A DNA stretch of 57,500 nucleotides, from positions 217,390,154-217,447,653 of the forward strand of contig NC_081411.1 of NCBI RefSeq assembly GCF_030272615.1, in the 5' to 3' direction. The stretch is from Cryptomeria japonica (lineage: Eukaryota; Streptophyta; Pinopsida; Cupressales; Cupressaceae). Within the stretch, counting starts at the first letter, position 1. Every line of letters starts with the position of its first letter. This document shows, in pieces, positions 1 through 10,650 of the stretch. Under the pieces are notes generated by a model. The model did not search any database and was not told the DNA's origin. It saw only the letters and a list, made by a program, of their open reading frames with translations. A program made the translations under genes and the position numbers.

Positions 1-2486
1 AAGGAAGGAACAACTGACTAGCTATTGCAGTAGCTCATCATGTGGTGCGACATAGTCACACTATCTACATGGCATGGCAGTGTGCACCTCGACATCACCC
101 CGCATCACGTCGTCACGCGGCATGGCAATACCCCAAGTGGAGAAAACACACAATGGGCGTATCCCGCATGGTAGTGCACCTCGCGGAAAAAGCACGTGCA
201 AGCCACATCCCGCATAGCGACGTATCTAGGAGGATACTCGCCGTAAGTCAGAGGTATACATGACTCTGGTCTACCCACAAGTCTACCAACACAGGCCAGT
301 TGGCAACTTATGTAAGAATAATAACACGCCTCTCAAGAAGACAAGGCAACAGATACTCCAATAGAATCCAACAATATGCACAAAAACTACCATCTATATG
401 CTCAGATAAGGAAGAGAATAGGCTAACACACATAAACCTATAGATAGGTTCATCAAAGGGAAAGTATTGAGTACACCTTGATACAGTTTAGTAGTACAAC
501 TATATCATTCCTCGAAGTAGAGAAGCTAAAGTCGCTTCGCGTCGACATTACTCGCACGCCAATCCATACTATTCAAGGAACGGTCGCTTCGAATACTACC
601 CCTTAACATACCGAGTTACCCACAACCCGAGGTTTGGTACTCAGTAGGGAAACAAATAAGCAACATTACATAAACAGTATGGTTTCCCATACTCATAAGC
701 AACATATCCTCCATGGTCGATTACTTCACCAACCCATGGGCACACAAGATAAGCACTGGTTTCTCACAATGCACATAAAACACCAATACTGGTTTAGTCA
801 CATTACGGGGAATACTTCTCAGTACGCTAACATCTATACAAGGAAGATTCCAATTACGCTTTCTATACAATTAACTGAATCAAGTTTACTCTAGATTCAA
901 GTACTGAAGTTATAAACAATTCATAATCTTATAAGGAAATAACATCATTCCTATATCTTTATCAAATTTCACTAAGCATTCATAATTAAATTACTAGCTA
1001 AGCAAATTCACTTCTAAAGCTTAAGACTTTCATCTATCAATATGAAACCAAAAGCAACATACAATTTCACATGTTTAATAAGCATTCTATTTAAATCAAT
1101 GCACTCTTTAATACCATTTCTAAAAAAATCTCATGATTAGGCAAAGAGAAGGAAAAAAAAAGAGTTTGATAACCAACCATTTCCTACAAAAACGCAAGAT
1201 CAACAGATCATGCTACATTATGCATTTTCTCACTATAAGCCTATCATTTAAATTACACGGTTTCCATTTCACTACCGTTTAGAAGGATGACAATCAGTCT
1301 AACAAAAACATTTCCAATAGTTATGGTTGCAACAGGAGGTTCTAGTTTACCAAACAAACAGAGATCAAGGGAGGCACTCTTTTCAATAATGCAAGACCTC
1401 ATAAGAACACTCACATAAATAATACAATATAGACACATGTCATAATTGCAACCTATTAGAAAAGATCACATTACGATCAAAGATAAGAAAGGAGCTATTA
1501 CCCAAATAAAACATATTAATGCACGCACATCAAACAAGCTTTTCATTCGCACTTTCTAACCATATTAAGGTAATTACACATACCCCAAAAAGCGAGTTCA
1601 ATGGAGCATTTGCTAAAGTATATCTTCAATCAACTGGTTTAATAAAACACATAAGACAATCTTTCGGAAAACACATTAACAATCTTTCAGGGAGCACATT
1701 AATACTTTCTCAAAGCTACAATAACAGGCTCTTTATAATACTTCTTCTATAACCAAGCAGTTTCACATAATTCATCTATTTGCATAAAAATGCGCCTTAC
1801 TAAGGTAGAATTTAATCATGCTACTCCTACAAAACACACATGGAGAATTCTTTAAACGTACTCATACAATTTTCTCCCATTCACCAAAATAAATTTTAAA
1901 CCCATAGCCCTTTAATAATCTAAAAACATAAACGTCATAAGGCTCGCACAAGGGTTCAAGAAGTCACAACCTTTTCTCTTGCAACCAAGAAATTCAATCA
2001 AAGATAATTACACATATCCTAATCATTTAATTTCCAAAAAGAGAGAGAGGAATGGTGATCGTCATTTAATTTTCTATAAAATAAGCATTCAATAATTGGC
2101 CACACAAGTCCTTCAAGCGAACAACACTAAGCTAGATCAAATTCTTTAAACAAACACAATTCGCACTTTCCGATTCAAGACAAGCACGGACCAATCCAAA
2201 CGGATTAGTCTAAAGAGTACAACACTCAAGAAGGGAAGGTACATACGACTCTCTATCAAAATTAGAGTAATCGTAGACCAAGGCCTCAATAAGCAACAAT
2301 GCACAATAAGCACTCAAACACCAACATCAAGAAGGCAAAACAAGGTGTGAACACACACGTTCCACACAAGACATGGACTGCTCAATCACTCACATGCAAA
2401 AGGAGGACAAGCATACACATAAGGTCGATACACCTCACACAAATAGAGGGCACACGCGACATCAGAGATCCCAATGTTTGCAACAT
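1..2486 (-). other. Non-coding interior of the minus-strand LTR element
   Basis: This stretch follows the PBS on the minus strand. Stops are dense in all frames and the longest open stretches are under 100 codons with no recognisable domain. Bases 50-240 contain imperfect recurrences of a phrase built around CATGGCAGTGTGCACCTCG (compare about 70-90 and 168-185), suggesting a degenerate short tandem repeat. It may be a long leader before an off-window gag, or the body of a non-autonomous element. Confidence 0.5.
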
Positions 2487-2500
2487 GGGCTCTGATACCA
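2487..2500 (-). promoter_or_regulatory. Primer-binding site (tRNA-iMet type)
   Basis: The minus strand reads TGGTATCAGAGCCC, the classic plant PBS complementary to the 3' end of initiator methionine tRNA. It lies two bases inside the LTR end at 2503. It sets the orientation of the element: reverse transcription primes here and the interior lies at lower coordinates. Confidence 0.88.
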
Positions 2501-2502
2501 AA

Positions 2503-5500
2503 TGTAATGCCCCGCCAGGAAACCCCGAAGGGATAAGCCAAAATTACAAGAATAGAGTGCAAATTTTTTTTTAAAAAAAATTACAACACATAAGATGCAA
2601 CAAGATAACAAAGATTCAGATTACATAGCGGAAGACTTCAACTAACTCCTAAAGAGTTTCCCAACGAGATTACTTAAATTTTCACAATTCAATTAACTCA
2701 CACAATTAATCCATTAAGCTGAATATCTTAATAACGAGATAATTCACAATCAGGATAATTTCTTTCAAAGGTGGAAATATAAATCACAAGCAAGAATTCA
2801 TCATTAAGATCCATTCATGATTCCTCATTTAAGCTTTTCATTTAAAATTACAATTCACACATCGAACATTCTAATACACTAGGATTTCATCATAACATAA
2901 GAGATCTTTCCAAGCATATTTAAATTACTTAACATCAACTGAGTAAGATTCATTACTCTAAGTTACATTCATTCATATTCTAACTTATTGCATTAAAAGG
3001 ACGATTTCACACATGCATTACGATAAATCGCATCTCAACCAATTATGCATTCGATCCACATGGCATTCAAGATAGAACTGAATATAAGCATTTAAAGTTA
3101 ATTCCATTATCCACTTAACCATTCTACATAAATTAATCATACATGAAAAAGCAGAATAAAGAGACATAAGAGAATACACCACATAACACCATAATGATCT
3201 CGGAGTTCACCCCTAAAGGGCTACATCTCCGGGTCTGCTCAACTGCAAGACCCCCTCGGATAAATAATAAGGTTAAGAGTACAGAGGTTACACAATACAA
3301 TCCAGCCATCAAGGCGATACATAAGCAATATACAATGACCACAACGGTCGATAATACATAAACGATCCTTACAAAGAACAGGATCCAGCTGAACATAATC
3401 AAAGCTAATAACATAAGAGTCCATGAGAACATCCATAAACTGAGCCATCACCACCCAAGGTCTAACCTGAAACCGACACTCACAAGGGCAGAGACAAAGG
3501 ACGACTCACAAAGGTACTCAAACAGGACAAGACGACAACACACTAGCGAACGTAGGGACAAGTGTCATCACACAACCTGGTATGGATACCATGGCAAGTC
3601 TTCATAGGTCCCGGCCCATACACTGGTAACCCTGGCAACCTAATCCGAACTTCCGGCCCATCCAAGCCTCGTGTGGACCCACACATCCTCTCGTGATGAC
3701 AAGGAAGGTAGTTTGCCATTTCAGGCCTTCTCACAGCATGCCGAATCTATGATAGCATTCGTCCCATGTGTGAGGCACATTATCTTATTTAGAGATTATT
3801 TTCTAATCTACTTAGGTTATCACTTATTAGACTCACTTCCGACGGGTTATCCAGCAGCCACTTTGGGCGCGGCCCCCAATCGAAAGCCACTTTCCCATAC
3901 GACACTAGACTAACTCGGACGAACTCAAACCACGGAATACACATGGTAAGACGAACGGAGTTCAAGAAGGAGAACAATCATCTGGTCAAACACGACTCAA
4001 CGGTAATCACTTACTGACGGTACTCTAATTAGAGACCTGACAACTAAGGTTAACCACGAATCATTATTCAACTCACTCAAAGAGGATATAACCAACTAAG
4101 ACAACATCACAATACCATAGTCAACTCAAAATTCGAGGACTGAAACAAGAACACCAAATCGTCCATACGACAGGGTCCTACTTACAAAGCAAAACATGCC
4201 ATTTCATAATTAAGGCGAATACAGAAATTAAACTCGCAAGGCAATAATCAAAAAAGACATTATTCCCTCAAGTTGATTTAAACATTAAAAAGGATCAAGT
4301 TTTCTACATGATCTAAAAAAAACATAATACAGTTATCTACCTTACCAAGGGATAAGTCGTTCCTGGTTTTCTAACTCCTAAGGTTCAAAGCATCGAACAG
4401 GCCGTTTAAGCCATAATGAGTTTTAACCAAATCGTATTATTAAAATTCAGACAACCATTTAAACGATTAAAATAAGATATTTAATCTCCATCCCAAAACG
4501 TCATAACATATTGGACTAAAAATCAATCTCTACATATTCATAATTTCACTTCCGGATGCAATATGCGAATAACGGAAATAAAAATGTAGAAGGAGAAACT
4601 AAAAAAACTAATCATTCCCAAAAGCACATCGTTCAATTCAAACACCCAATGATAAATATTTCACTACTTCTCAATTAGCCAAATACTCTAATCAGCTAGA
4701 AGGCGAGGTCTAGATTTAATAATCCCAGATCATTCAGAATATAAACGACAATATTCAATTGCAAAATTACAGTCTTAGAACTTAATTAAGAAGTGGGCAT
4801 AAGTCACGAAATGAAGATTGGATAATTAATCCACCTATAAATTCCATTATATAATTAATCAAAATCCAATCAACTTTTATCATGATACTGCCACCCTAAT
4901 TCTAATTAAGATACTAAGTAAATCTTATCATTAAAATGATATTACAAATATTATATGCCATTTTTGAATTAAAAAAAAAACATACAAAAAAAAACATTTC
5001 ATAAGTTTTGTTTTAAACAAAAACGCGTTTTTTAAAAAGATTAGGGAAGGCGAGGCGGCCGTGCCCTAACCCTAGCCGAGGGAAAGGGGCGGCGGCGCTC
5101 GCGGTGGTGCCCGCAGGTGCCGCGGCGCCCTGCGGCCACCGCAGCCCCTGCGGCCACCGTCGTGAGCCGCAGGCGACGCACCTTCGCAACCCACCGTGGC
5201 GAAAAAGGAGGAGCAGGGGGGAGCGAACGGGGGGAGAAGGGGAGGAGAGTGGGGGAGGGGAAGGGAGCGGGAGGAGCTCCGCTCCCCGCTCTCCCAAACC
5301 CCGACCCACAGTGCAAAACAAGAAAATACAACGCCTAATCCGCCCCATCAAATAACAACGCACAGCCAAAAAAAAGGATAAAATTGCTCACGGATTGACA
5401 CACAGGGGTAAAATGGGTATTACACAGCGCTTTATAATTAAAACACAGCGCTAAAACATAAAACATAATTCGAAATCTCCCCCATTTATTTTTGAAACAA

Positions 5501-6642
5501 CAACACAATTTCGTATAAATTTCGGTTTAACATGAAATTCGTTTTCAACGAAATTAGTTTGGCCTCAAGGTTCTTGATGGAATTCATCCATTCCAAAACA
5601 AAACAAATAAGTTTCCAAACACCATACAGCAATGAGGAATAACACTCCTCAATAAAAATCCCAGCCAAACACATAATGGACAATCAAACTGATTTTATTT
5701 TATTTTGGAATCAAATGGTTAAACAGAGCCTACCTGAATACACAATCCTGGAATGCCTGAGGGAGAGCCCACCTGCCAGATCCCAAAATCCTCCAATTTC
5801 CATTCCCAACCAAAATCTCTACCAAAATTGTCCATCCTCTCCAAATTTCCCAAATTGGGTTATATGGAAGAGTTGACTCCAAAAATTTCTATTTTTTTGG
5901 AATAAAAACTTTTATTTACAAATAATCCTCTAAATTTAATCCTTTCAACAATATCAACAATATCGCTTGCTATTTCAATTAAAAATTCGATTTCCTCATT
6001 TAAACAAATTTAACCTTTCAATTCAAATAAGCCAACAGAACACAATTAATTCTATGGCGATAAAAATCTAAAACGTTCTTTTCAACAGCATAATTATAAT
6101 GCATTTAAATATTCCAATTCAATCATTAAATCAAATTTGCTTCCAATTTAAAACAGGCAATTCATTAACAACGAAAATCACATAACGGAAACCAGATTAA
6201 TTAATCCATTAATCATCAATGCACTAACGCATATTTAATCACGATAATTACTAAGGACTAATCCATCAATTAACCAAACACACCAGGCACGCAAATCGAG
6301 AAAGCCAACCAAACAGACGACTCGCAAACCCAAACCAACAGGGATTACCGACGACGACTGACGATGCTCACTAGAGCACGACTAAGGTCGACTAAGGTCT
6401 TACGACCACCTAATCCAACTCTAAGGATTAAAAGGTATGTTCAAACCTGCAAAACCAGGTGACGACGAACCTCGCACTCATGCGACTTCGCACCTGAAAT
6501 CTCCTGCAACAAAAGATCATACATGCATACATTTATAAAATCTACTGTGAGTTAATTCAAACATCTAACTATAACATAATATTTCGATAAACTGATCCAG
6601 ATTAAACCAAGGTTAGAGATCGATTACGGTAGGGGTACTACA
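2503..6642 (-). repeat. 5' LTR, 4140 bp
   Basis: On the + strand it begins TGTAATGCCCC and ends GGGGTACTACA. The ends are near-perfect inverted termini with the TG...CA signature, and the left end is two bases from a primer-binding site. Most of the LTR is AT-rich; 5041-5330 is a sharp GC-rich exception. ORFs in both directions over that block are compositional: they are Pro/Arg/Gly-rich, overlap each other and match no family I know. Only one LTR copy is in the window, so the boundaries rest on termini and PBS rather than on alignment. Confidence 0.78.
5041..5440 (-). promoter_or_regulatory. Candidate LTR promoter: TATA box plus GC-rich leader
   Basis: On the minus strand a TATA-like TAATTATAAA (5431-5440) is followed about 100 nt downstream by an abrupt GC-rich block (5041-5330) inside an otherwise AT-rich LTR. 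ACACAGCGCT occurs twice around the TATA box (about 5422-5431 and 5443-5452), a possible regulator-site pair. Placement in the middle of the LTR suits a U3/R boundary with a structured R-U5 leader. The transcription start is inferred. Confidence 0.4.
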
Positions 6643-7569
6643 TTGTTTATCACATCTTAATTAAAAATAATTATTTTCAATAATTTAAAAAGACAAAAAA
6701 CAAATGTACCTACACATTTTGAGTAATGTTGAATTTAAGGCTTGTCACTTTTGATTCCTAATATCAAATATTATACAAAGTGCAAATGCATATATTTTAA
6801 GAAGTCATGTGAAATTCTTACATATAGCATCTAACATAATTATTGTCAACATAGATAAATTATTCTAACAACATATTCATACTTAGCTACATGAACAAAA
6901 ACTAAAGTGGAAGAACAAGAGAAAAAAATTACACTTTAATAAATGAAATGCAATCTAAAATTATTAAAATGCTCTTCACATTTTAACAAAAATAAAAATG
7001 AGTAAGAGTAATATATTAAAATTTACCTTTAATTTATTTAAAATAACCAAACATTTCCTTCCCTTAACTCTTACCAATCCAAACATTTTAATCCTAAGAT
7101 ATACTTCTCAAAATTAGAAAACCCTATTTTAGATGAAACTTTTGGTCTACTTGCTTGGATAAAGGGGAAAAATGTACACACTTGTTTATCATATTTTTGT
7201 AACAATTAAATAAAAATATTCTTAACTAAGTTTCTTTATTAGATCTATTTGGTCTTACGTATTTACATCTTATCCAACATAATACCCTTGGGGAGCAAAG
7301 TAGGTGTCGAACCTAATTTACTTTTTTTTTTTTAAATCAACCATGACCTATCACAACTCTAAATATTTGAATACTTGTGATTTGTTTATCTTGGATTTGT
7401 GCTACAATTTTTTTCCTAGGTCATAAAAAAACTATAGATCTGAAAGAAAGAATGCTACCATGATTTTTCTCTAGTAATCTTCTATTGTTATGTATTTACT
7501 CATATATACATTTATTTATAAAAAAAAAATTAAAAAAATAATTCCAATAATACCTATTCCCTCAATAAT
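6643..7569. other. AT-rich spacer, no gene seen
   Basis: Very AT-rich DNA with homopolymer A and T runs. I see no long reading frame, RNA gene or terminal-repeat structure. Confidence 0.6.
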
Positions 7570-8395
7570 GTGAATTTGAGTTAAATATCTATCACCCACG
7601 CCCATTAAAAAAGAAAATGTCACTTAAATGAGTAGATAGAAACTAGTGCTCCTAAATATAAAAGGATGCACATTTTAAGCTTAGCAATGATAATGCTAAT
7701 AGCTTAGTTTTTTTATTATTTTTGATGAAAGAGATAATTACATATTTGGTGATGAATGGATAAATCAAATATGTATGTGAAAAAGTCTTAAGAGATTGAT
7801 GGATAACAACAAGAGTGAGTGAATTAGGTGTAAATGATAGGAGATTAGGTGATAAGGTTACAGGGAAATGAAGGAAAGAGTTAGGTGATAATATTCTAAA
7901 GAAATGAAGAAATCAATTAGGTGATAAGGCTACATGAAATGAAAGAATCAATTAGGTGATGATTAGGTGAAGATGATAATATTTAAATATCATAGTAAAT
8001 AAATAATAAAAAGTATCTATAATCATTATTGTTGACATAGAAAAAATATCTATTTCTCATACCCTTTAAAAAATAAAATACTACTTATTGAATAGTAGCT
8101 AATGTTTTGATGGAAACTAGTATTCCATAATATAGAATCATTAAATGATGTATTTGAAAAGGTCTATGTGATGAACAAATAATAAGATCATACATAATGA
8201 CTGATTGAATGAGGTGATAATGAGAAGGATTAGGTGATAAGGCTAGAGGAAAATGAAGGAAAGAATTAGGTAATAAGTTTCTAGGAAATGAAAATTAAAT
8301 TAGGTGATAAGATTTTAAGAAATAAAAAAATGAATTAGGTGAATACAGTTAATTAAGCATCTACAACACTGAATAAAATTAAAAATTTTAGAGTC
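7570..8395 (+). repeat. Dispersed AT-rich repeat, two tandem copies (TTAGGTGATAAGG family)
   Basis: Two diverged copies of a ~350-480 bp unit lie head to tail (about 7570-8045 and 8046-8395). Each opens near ATCTATC/ATCTATT, passes a shared GGAAACTAG or GAAACTAG phrase, and ends in several sub-repeats of the form AATTAGGTGATAAGG..AAATGAAGGAAAG. The reverse complement of the same unit, including GATGAATGGATAAAT and the ...AAGAGAT phrase, occurs at 21960-22260 and 51130-51480. It is therefore a dispersed family, not local low complexity. No coding capacity is visible; it could be part of a LTR or a non-autonomous DNA transposon. Confidence 0.6.
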
Positions 8396-8544
8396 ATAAT
8401 TTCAATAATTATTTTTTAATTATTTATTATTATGTCTATAAATTTGCTTCAACGAATTGAGGGAAAGCATGCTCGCTGTTGGAGATTTAGAAGCGTGAAG
8501 TTGTGGGTTGTGTGAAAGGGCAAACAACATATTTACCAGTCCCT

Positions 8545-9009
8545 ATGGCAGGAAAGGGGGAATCCAGTCTAGATTTCATGAAGCATGAATTGGGGAATCC
8601 AATACCATCTGGTTGGAATTTACCCTCTGCGAAGGAAGTGAAGGACAATTTAACATTGATTAAGGAAAAAATAAAGCTTGAACAGGATGAAAAAATAATC
8701 TTTCCCGAAGAATGGGGAAATCTGGGAAATCTGGGAAGAAGGATGAAAATGCATGTGGTGCTAATTGGCGGAGCCCCTAAGTTCACGAAAAAGAAAAAGA
8801 AAGAGACGATACCATTCGGCTGGCGTATTGCATGTCTGAAGGAAGCGATAGATTATCTTGACACGGTTAAACAAATCATTGGAAATGATAAAACCGTATC
8901 TGTTGCGGACGGATGGGTAGATTCCAACGGTGGACTGGCGCATGATGAAAAGAGCGGCATAAGCCATGTTCTGCTTATTGAGACACCTCCTAAAAAACAG
9001 AGAGGTTAA
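8545..9009 (+). CDS. Hypothetical small protein with two similar halves (154 aa)
   Basis: An uninterrupted frame of 154 codons from ATG at 8545 to TAA at 9007-9009. It is visibly less AT-rich than its surroundings. The frame stays open upstream to a GTG at 8503, but ATG 8545 is the first in-frame ATG. The protein has two alignable halves, each opening with IP.GW (residues about 21-25 and 90-94), continuing with an acidic/lysine helix-like stretch (K/LKE...D.L..IK), and ending in a hydrophobic HVVLIGG or HVLLIET strand followed by Pro. The second half adds a DGWVDSNGG turn. There is no signal peptide or membrane segment. A TATA-like TATAAAT lies at 8437-8443, a short ATG ORF at 8469-8498 precedes it, and AATAAA-type signals lie near 9207. 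I do not recognise the family. It could be a complete single-exon gene or one exon. Confidence 0.6.
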   Translation: MAGKGESSLDFMKHELGNPIPSGWNLPSAKEVKDNLTLIKEKIKLEQDEKIIFPEEWGNLGNLGRRMKMHVVLIGGAPKFTKKKKKETIPFGWRIACLKEAIDYLDTVKQIIGNDKTVSVADGWVDSNGGLAHDEKSGISHVLLIETPPKKQRG

Positions 9010-9244
9010 GAAAAAGATCTATTTAACGAACAGTTTTTAAAAGTGTTAAATATTTAAAATTGATTTTCTCTAAGTTTAATATGTTCCTTAGTGTGTGGCT
9101 TAGGGTGTGGCTTAGGGCTGACGGTTTTGTTTCATGTTCTTGTCATATGATAATGATAGTCATGTTATCAAAATAGTTTGATAAAATTCATATTGTAATG
9201 AATGTAATAAAAAGTCATTCTTCTGGTTTCCTTTGGGTAGTTAT
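9010..9244 (+). other. Probable 3' flank of the small gene
   Basis: AT-rich sequence with a duplicated GTGTGGCTTAGG (about 9093-9117) and a possible polyadenylation signal (AATAAA within GTAATAAAAAG, about 9205-9213). The segment 9157-9218 is homologous to 21531-21592, just beyond the far end of the LTR-bounded unit. The last seven bases, TAGTTAT (9238-9244), are repeated at 21531-21537. Confidence 0.45.
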
Positions 9245-9433
9245 TGATAAAACATAAAGAACTGAATATGTTATTGATAAAAATGCAAGAGTTACAATTT
9301 ATAATTGTTGCTGTAGATTAACAGCTTCCACAGTTGGCTCAACTGATTGCTAAACTAACTCTTATAATGGATCTTGCAACATAACTGAAACACACCTGAG
9401 ATACATGGTTTAGTTTTTTCATTATTCTTGACA
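9245..9433 (-). repeat. 3' LTR of the gene-carrying unit (189 bp)
   Basis: On + it begins TGATAAAACATAAAGAACT and ends ATTATTCTTGACA. It aligns throughout with 19111-19177 joined to 21407-21530, with point differences and a few 1-3 bp indels. On the minus strand it starts TGTCAAG and ends TTTTATCA, the TG...CA ends expected of an LTR. Confidence 0.72.
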
Positions 9434-9951
9434 TTCAGGCTTGATAAATAAACTACACTAATATTCATTAAGATTACAATATATAATTTTCATCTGCTCA
9501 ATTGTTCTTGCTGACTGTCATTGAACAATCCAACCATTTCTTTAACTTGACAACCATTTCTTTGTTGCCTGCCAATAATTTGCCAATAAAGTAGGATCAG
9601 TTGATTTCCCCTAGAAAGGATCATTTGATATCCTTTAAATATTTCTATTGGAACTATCTTATACATTAATTCTGTTAACGAATTTACAAAATTCCAACCG
9701 AGCCATTACAAATCACATTGAATGCATGGAAGGCCTTGTGCTTCAAAATTAATCAAGCACAAAATTTTGCTTCATTTATTCATTTTGAGAATTTAACTTC
9801 TACAGAAGCACATCAGTTGAACAAACAAGTCTTGGTGTAACTGGTTAAAGTGTCTGTGATTTGTGAATTCATATCTTCATTTATTCGATAGCCTTCAACA
9901 CTCAGATCAGATATATTGGCTTCCACGATCCATTTTGCAACTTTCAATTAT

Positions 9952-10330
9952 ACTATTCAATTATACTATTCACAACATATCCGCCCATGTCAAAATTTGT
10001 CATAGTATTAAGGCCTCTTAATTTGATGGCAACAATGTTGTATGCCTTAACAACCTCTTCTTGTGTCCTTATCAAGTTAACTCAATCAAGTGAGAATATG
10101 AAATGGAGAAAAAAACTAATGTCTCATGAAATGGGAAAAACACTAATATCTCAATGGTTTCCTTTGAAGAGTTATCTTATAAAAATATAATGCCATTACA
10201 TTAAACCATAAAGGAATCGTTGTCATATACACAAAAAGAGAGAAAACTTATTAAATGTTTCTAAATATAGATTTTTGTTGCCAGCTACTCTTCCAATTCT
10301 AGTCTGCCACCTTCCATGCTGGTGATGTCT
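9952..10330 (-). pseudogene. AP2-domain (AINTEGUMENTA/BABY BOOM-like) gene fragment
   Basis: Two exon-like blocks on the minus strand match the second AP2 repeat of ANT/PLT/BBM-type transcription factors. Block 1 (about 10248-10329) gives [18 protein letters not shown] followed by NLYLETF. Block 2 (about 9952-10071) gives TQEEVVKAYNIVAIKLRG, then LNTMTNFDM. The ~175-bp gap falls where the family has an intron, between LGTF and TQEEA. A splice-acceptor-like TATAACAG precedes block 1 with the Arg codon split AG/A. The first AP2 repeat, the linker and the C-terminus are not found nearby, and block 2 runs into a stop after NSIIE. The piece is thus a truncated genomic copy with intron, not a processed copy. 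Intact family members bind DNA in the nucleus; this one cannot make a full protein. Confidence 0.75.
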
Positions 10331-10650
10331 GTTATATATGATCAATACAAAACCAGTGGCAATCAGATCATATCCATTAATGAAGCTTACAAAGAGTAAA
10401 AATTATGTGATAGTTGTTGGCTATTTATTCCATTTGAGTCAACAATGGCTCAGCAAGGTCCTTGGTTTGCTTAGTTAAATTTTAAAGAGTTTTAATTATA
10501 TAAGGAATCAAAATTCTAAGTCAAGAATTTTGATGGCTCAACCAGACAAGTTACGGTTTTAAAACTCTCTCTCGGATAATGCGAAAGATTTTAAAATTTA
10601 ATTCTCCACATTGAAATAGGTAAAAGAAAATTCTTTTGTGCATGAAGACA
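10331..10650. other. Spacer downstream of the AP2 fragment, nothing recognised
   Basis: AT-rich, with an inverted AAAATTCT/AGAATTTT pair around 10508-10530. No exon-like block of the AP2 gene or other domain is visible. Confidence 0.4.

Larger units (their letters stand above)
1..6642 (-). mobile_element. LTR retrotransposon, 5' portion, cut by window start
   Basis: Read on the minus strand, the element starts at 6642 with TGTAGTACCCC, runs through a 4.14-kb LTR to GGGGCATTACA at 2503, has a two-base spacer, and then a tRNA-iMet-type primer-binding site. The interior continues to base 1 and beyond. No reading frame longer than about 60-100 codons occurs on the minus strand of 1-2486, where a leader or gag would lie. 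An LTR over 4 kb with a long non-coding interior fits a large retrotransposon derivative (LARD) or a Tekay/Del-type chromovirus with a long leader. The second LTR, the polypurine tract and the second target duplication are outside the window, so completeness and family are not decided. Bases 6643-6647 (TTGTT) would be one target duplication. Confidence 0.8.

Noticed and set aside
5013-5381. Overlapping ORFs of 60-118 codons on both strands in the GC-rich block
   Set aside because: They are Pro/Arg/Gly/Ala-rich by-products of GC composition, overlap in several frames, and lie within an LTR leader.
7570-8395. CRISPR array
   Set aside because: The repeats vary in length and sequence, spacers are not uniform, and the genome is clearly plant.
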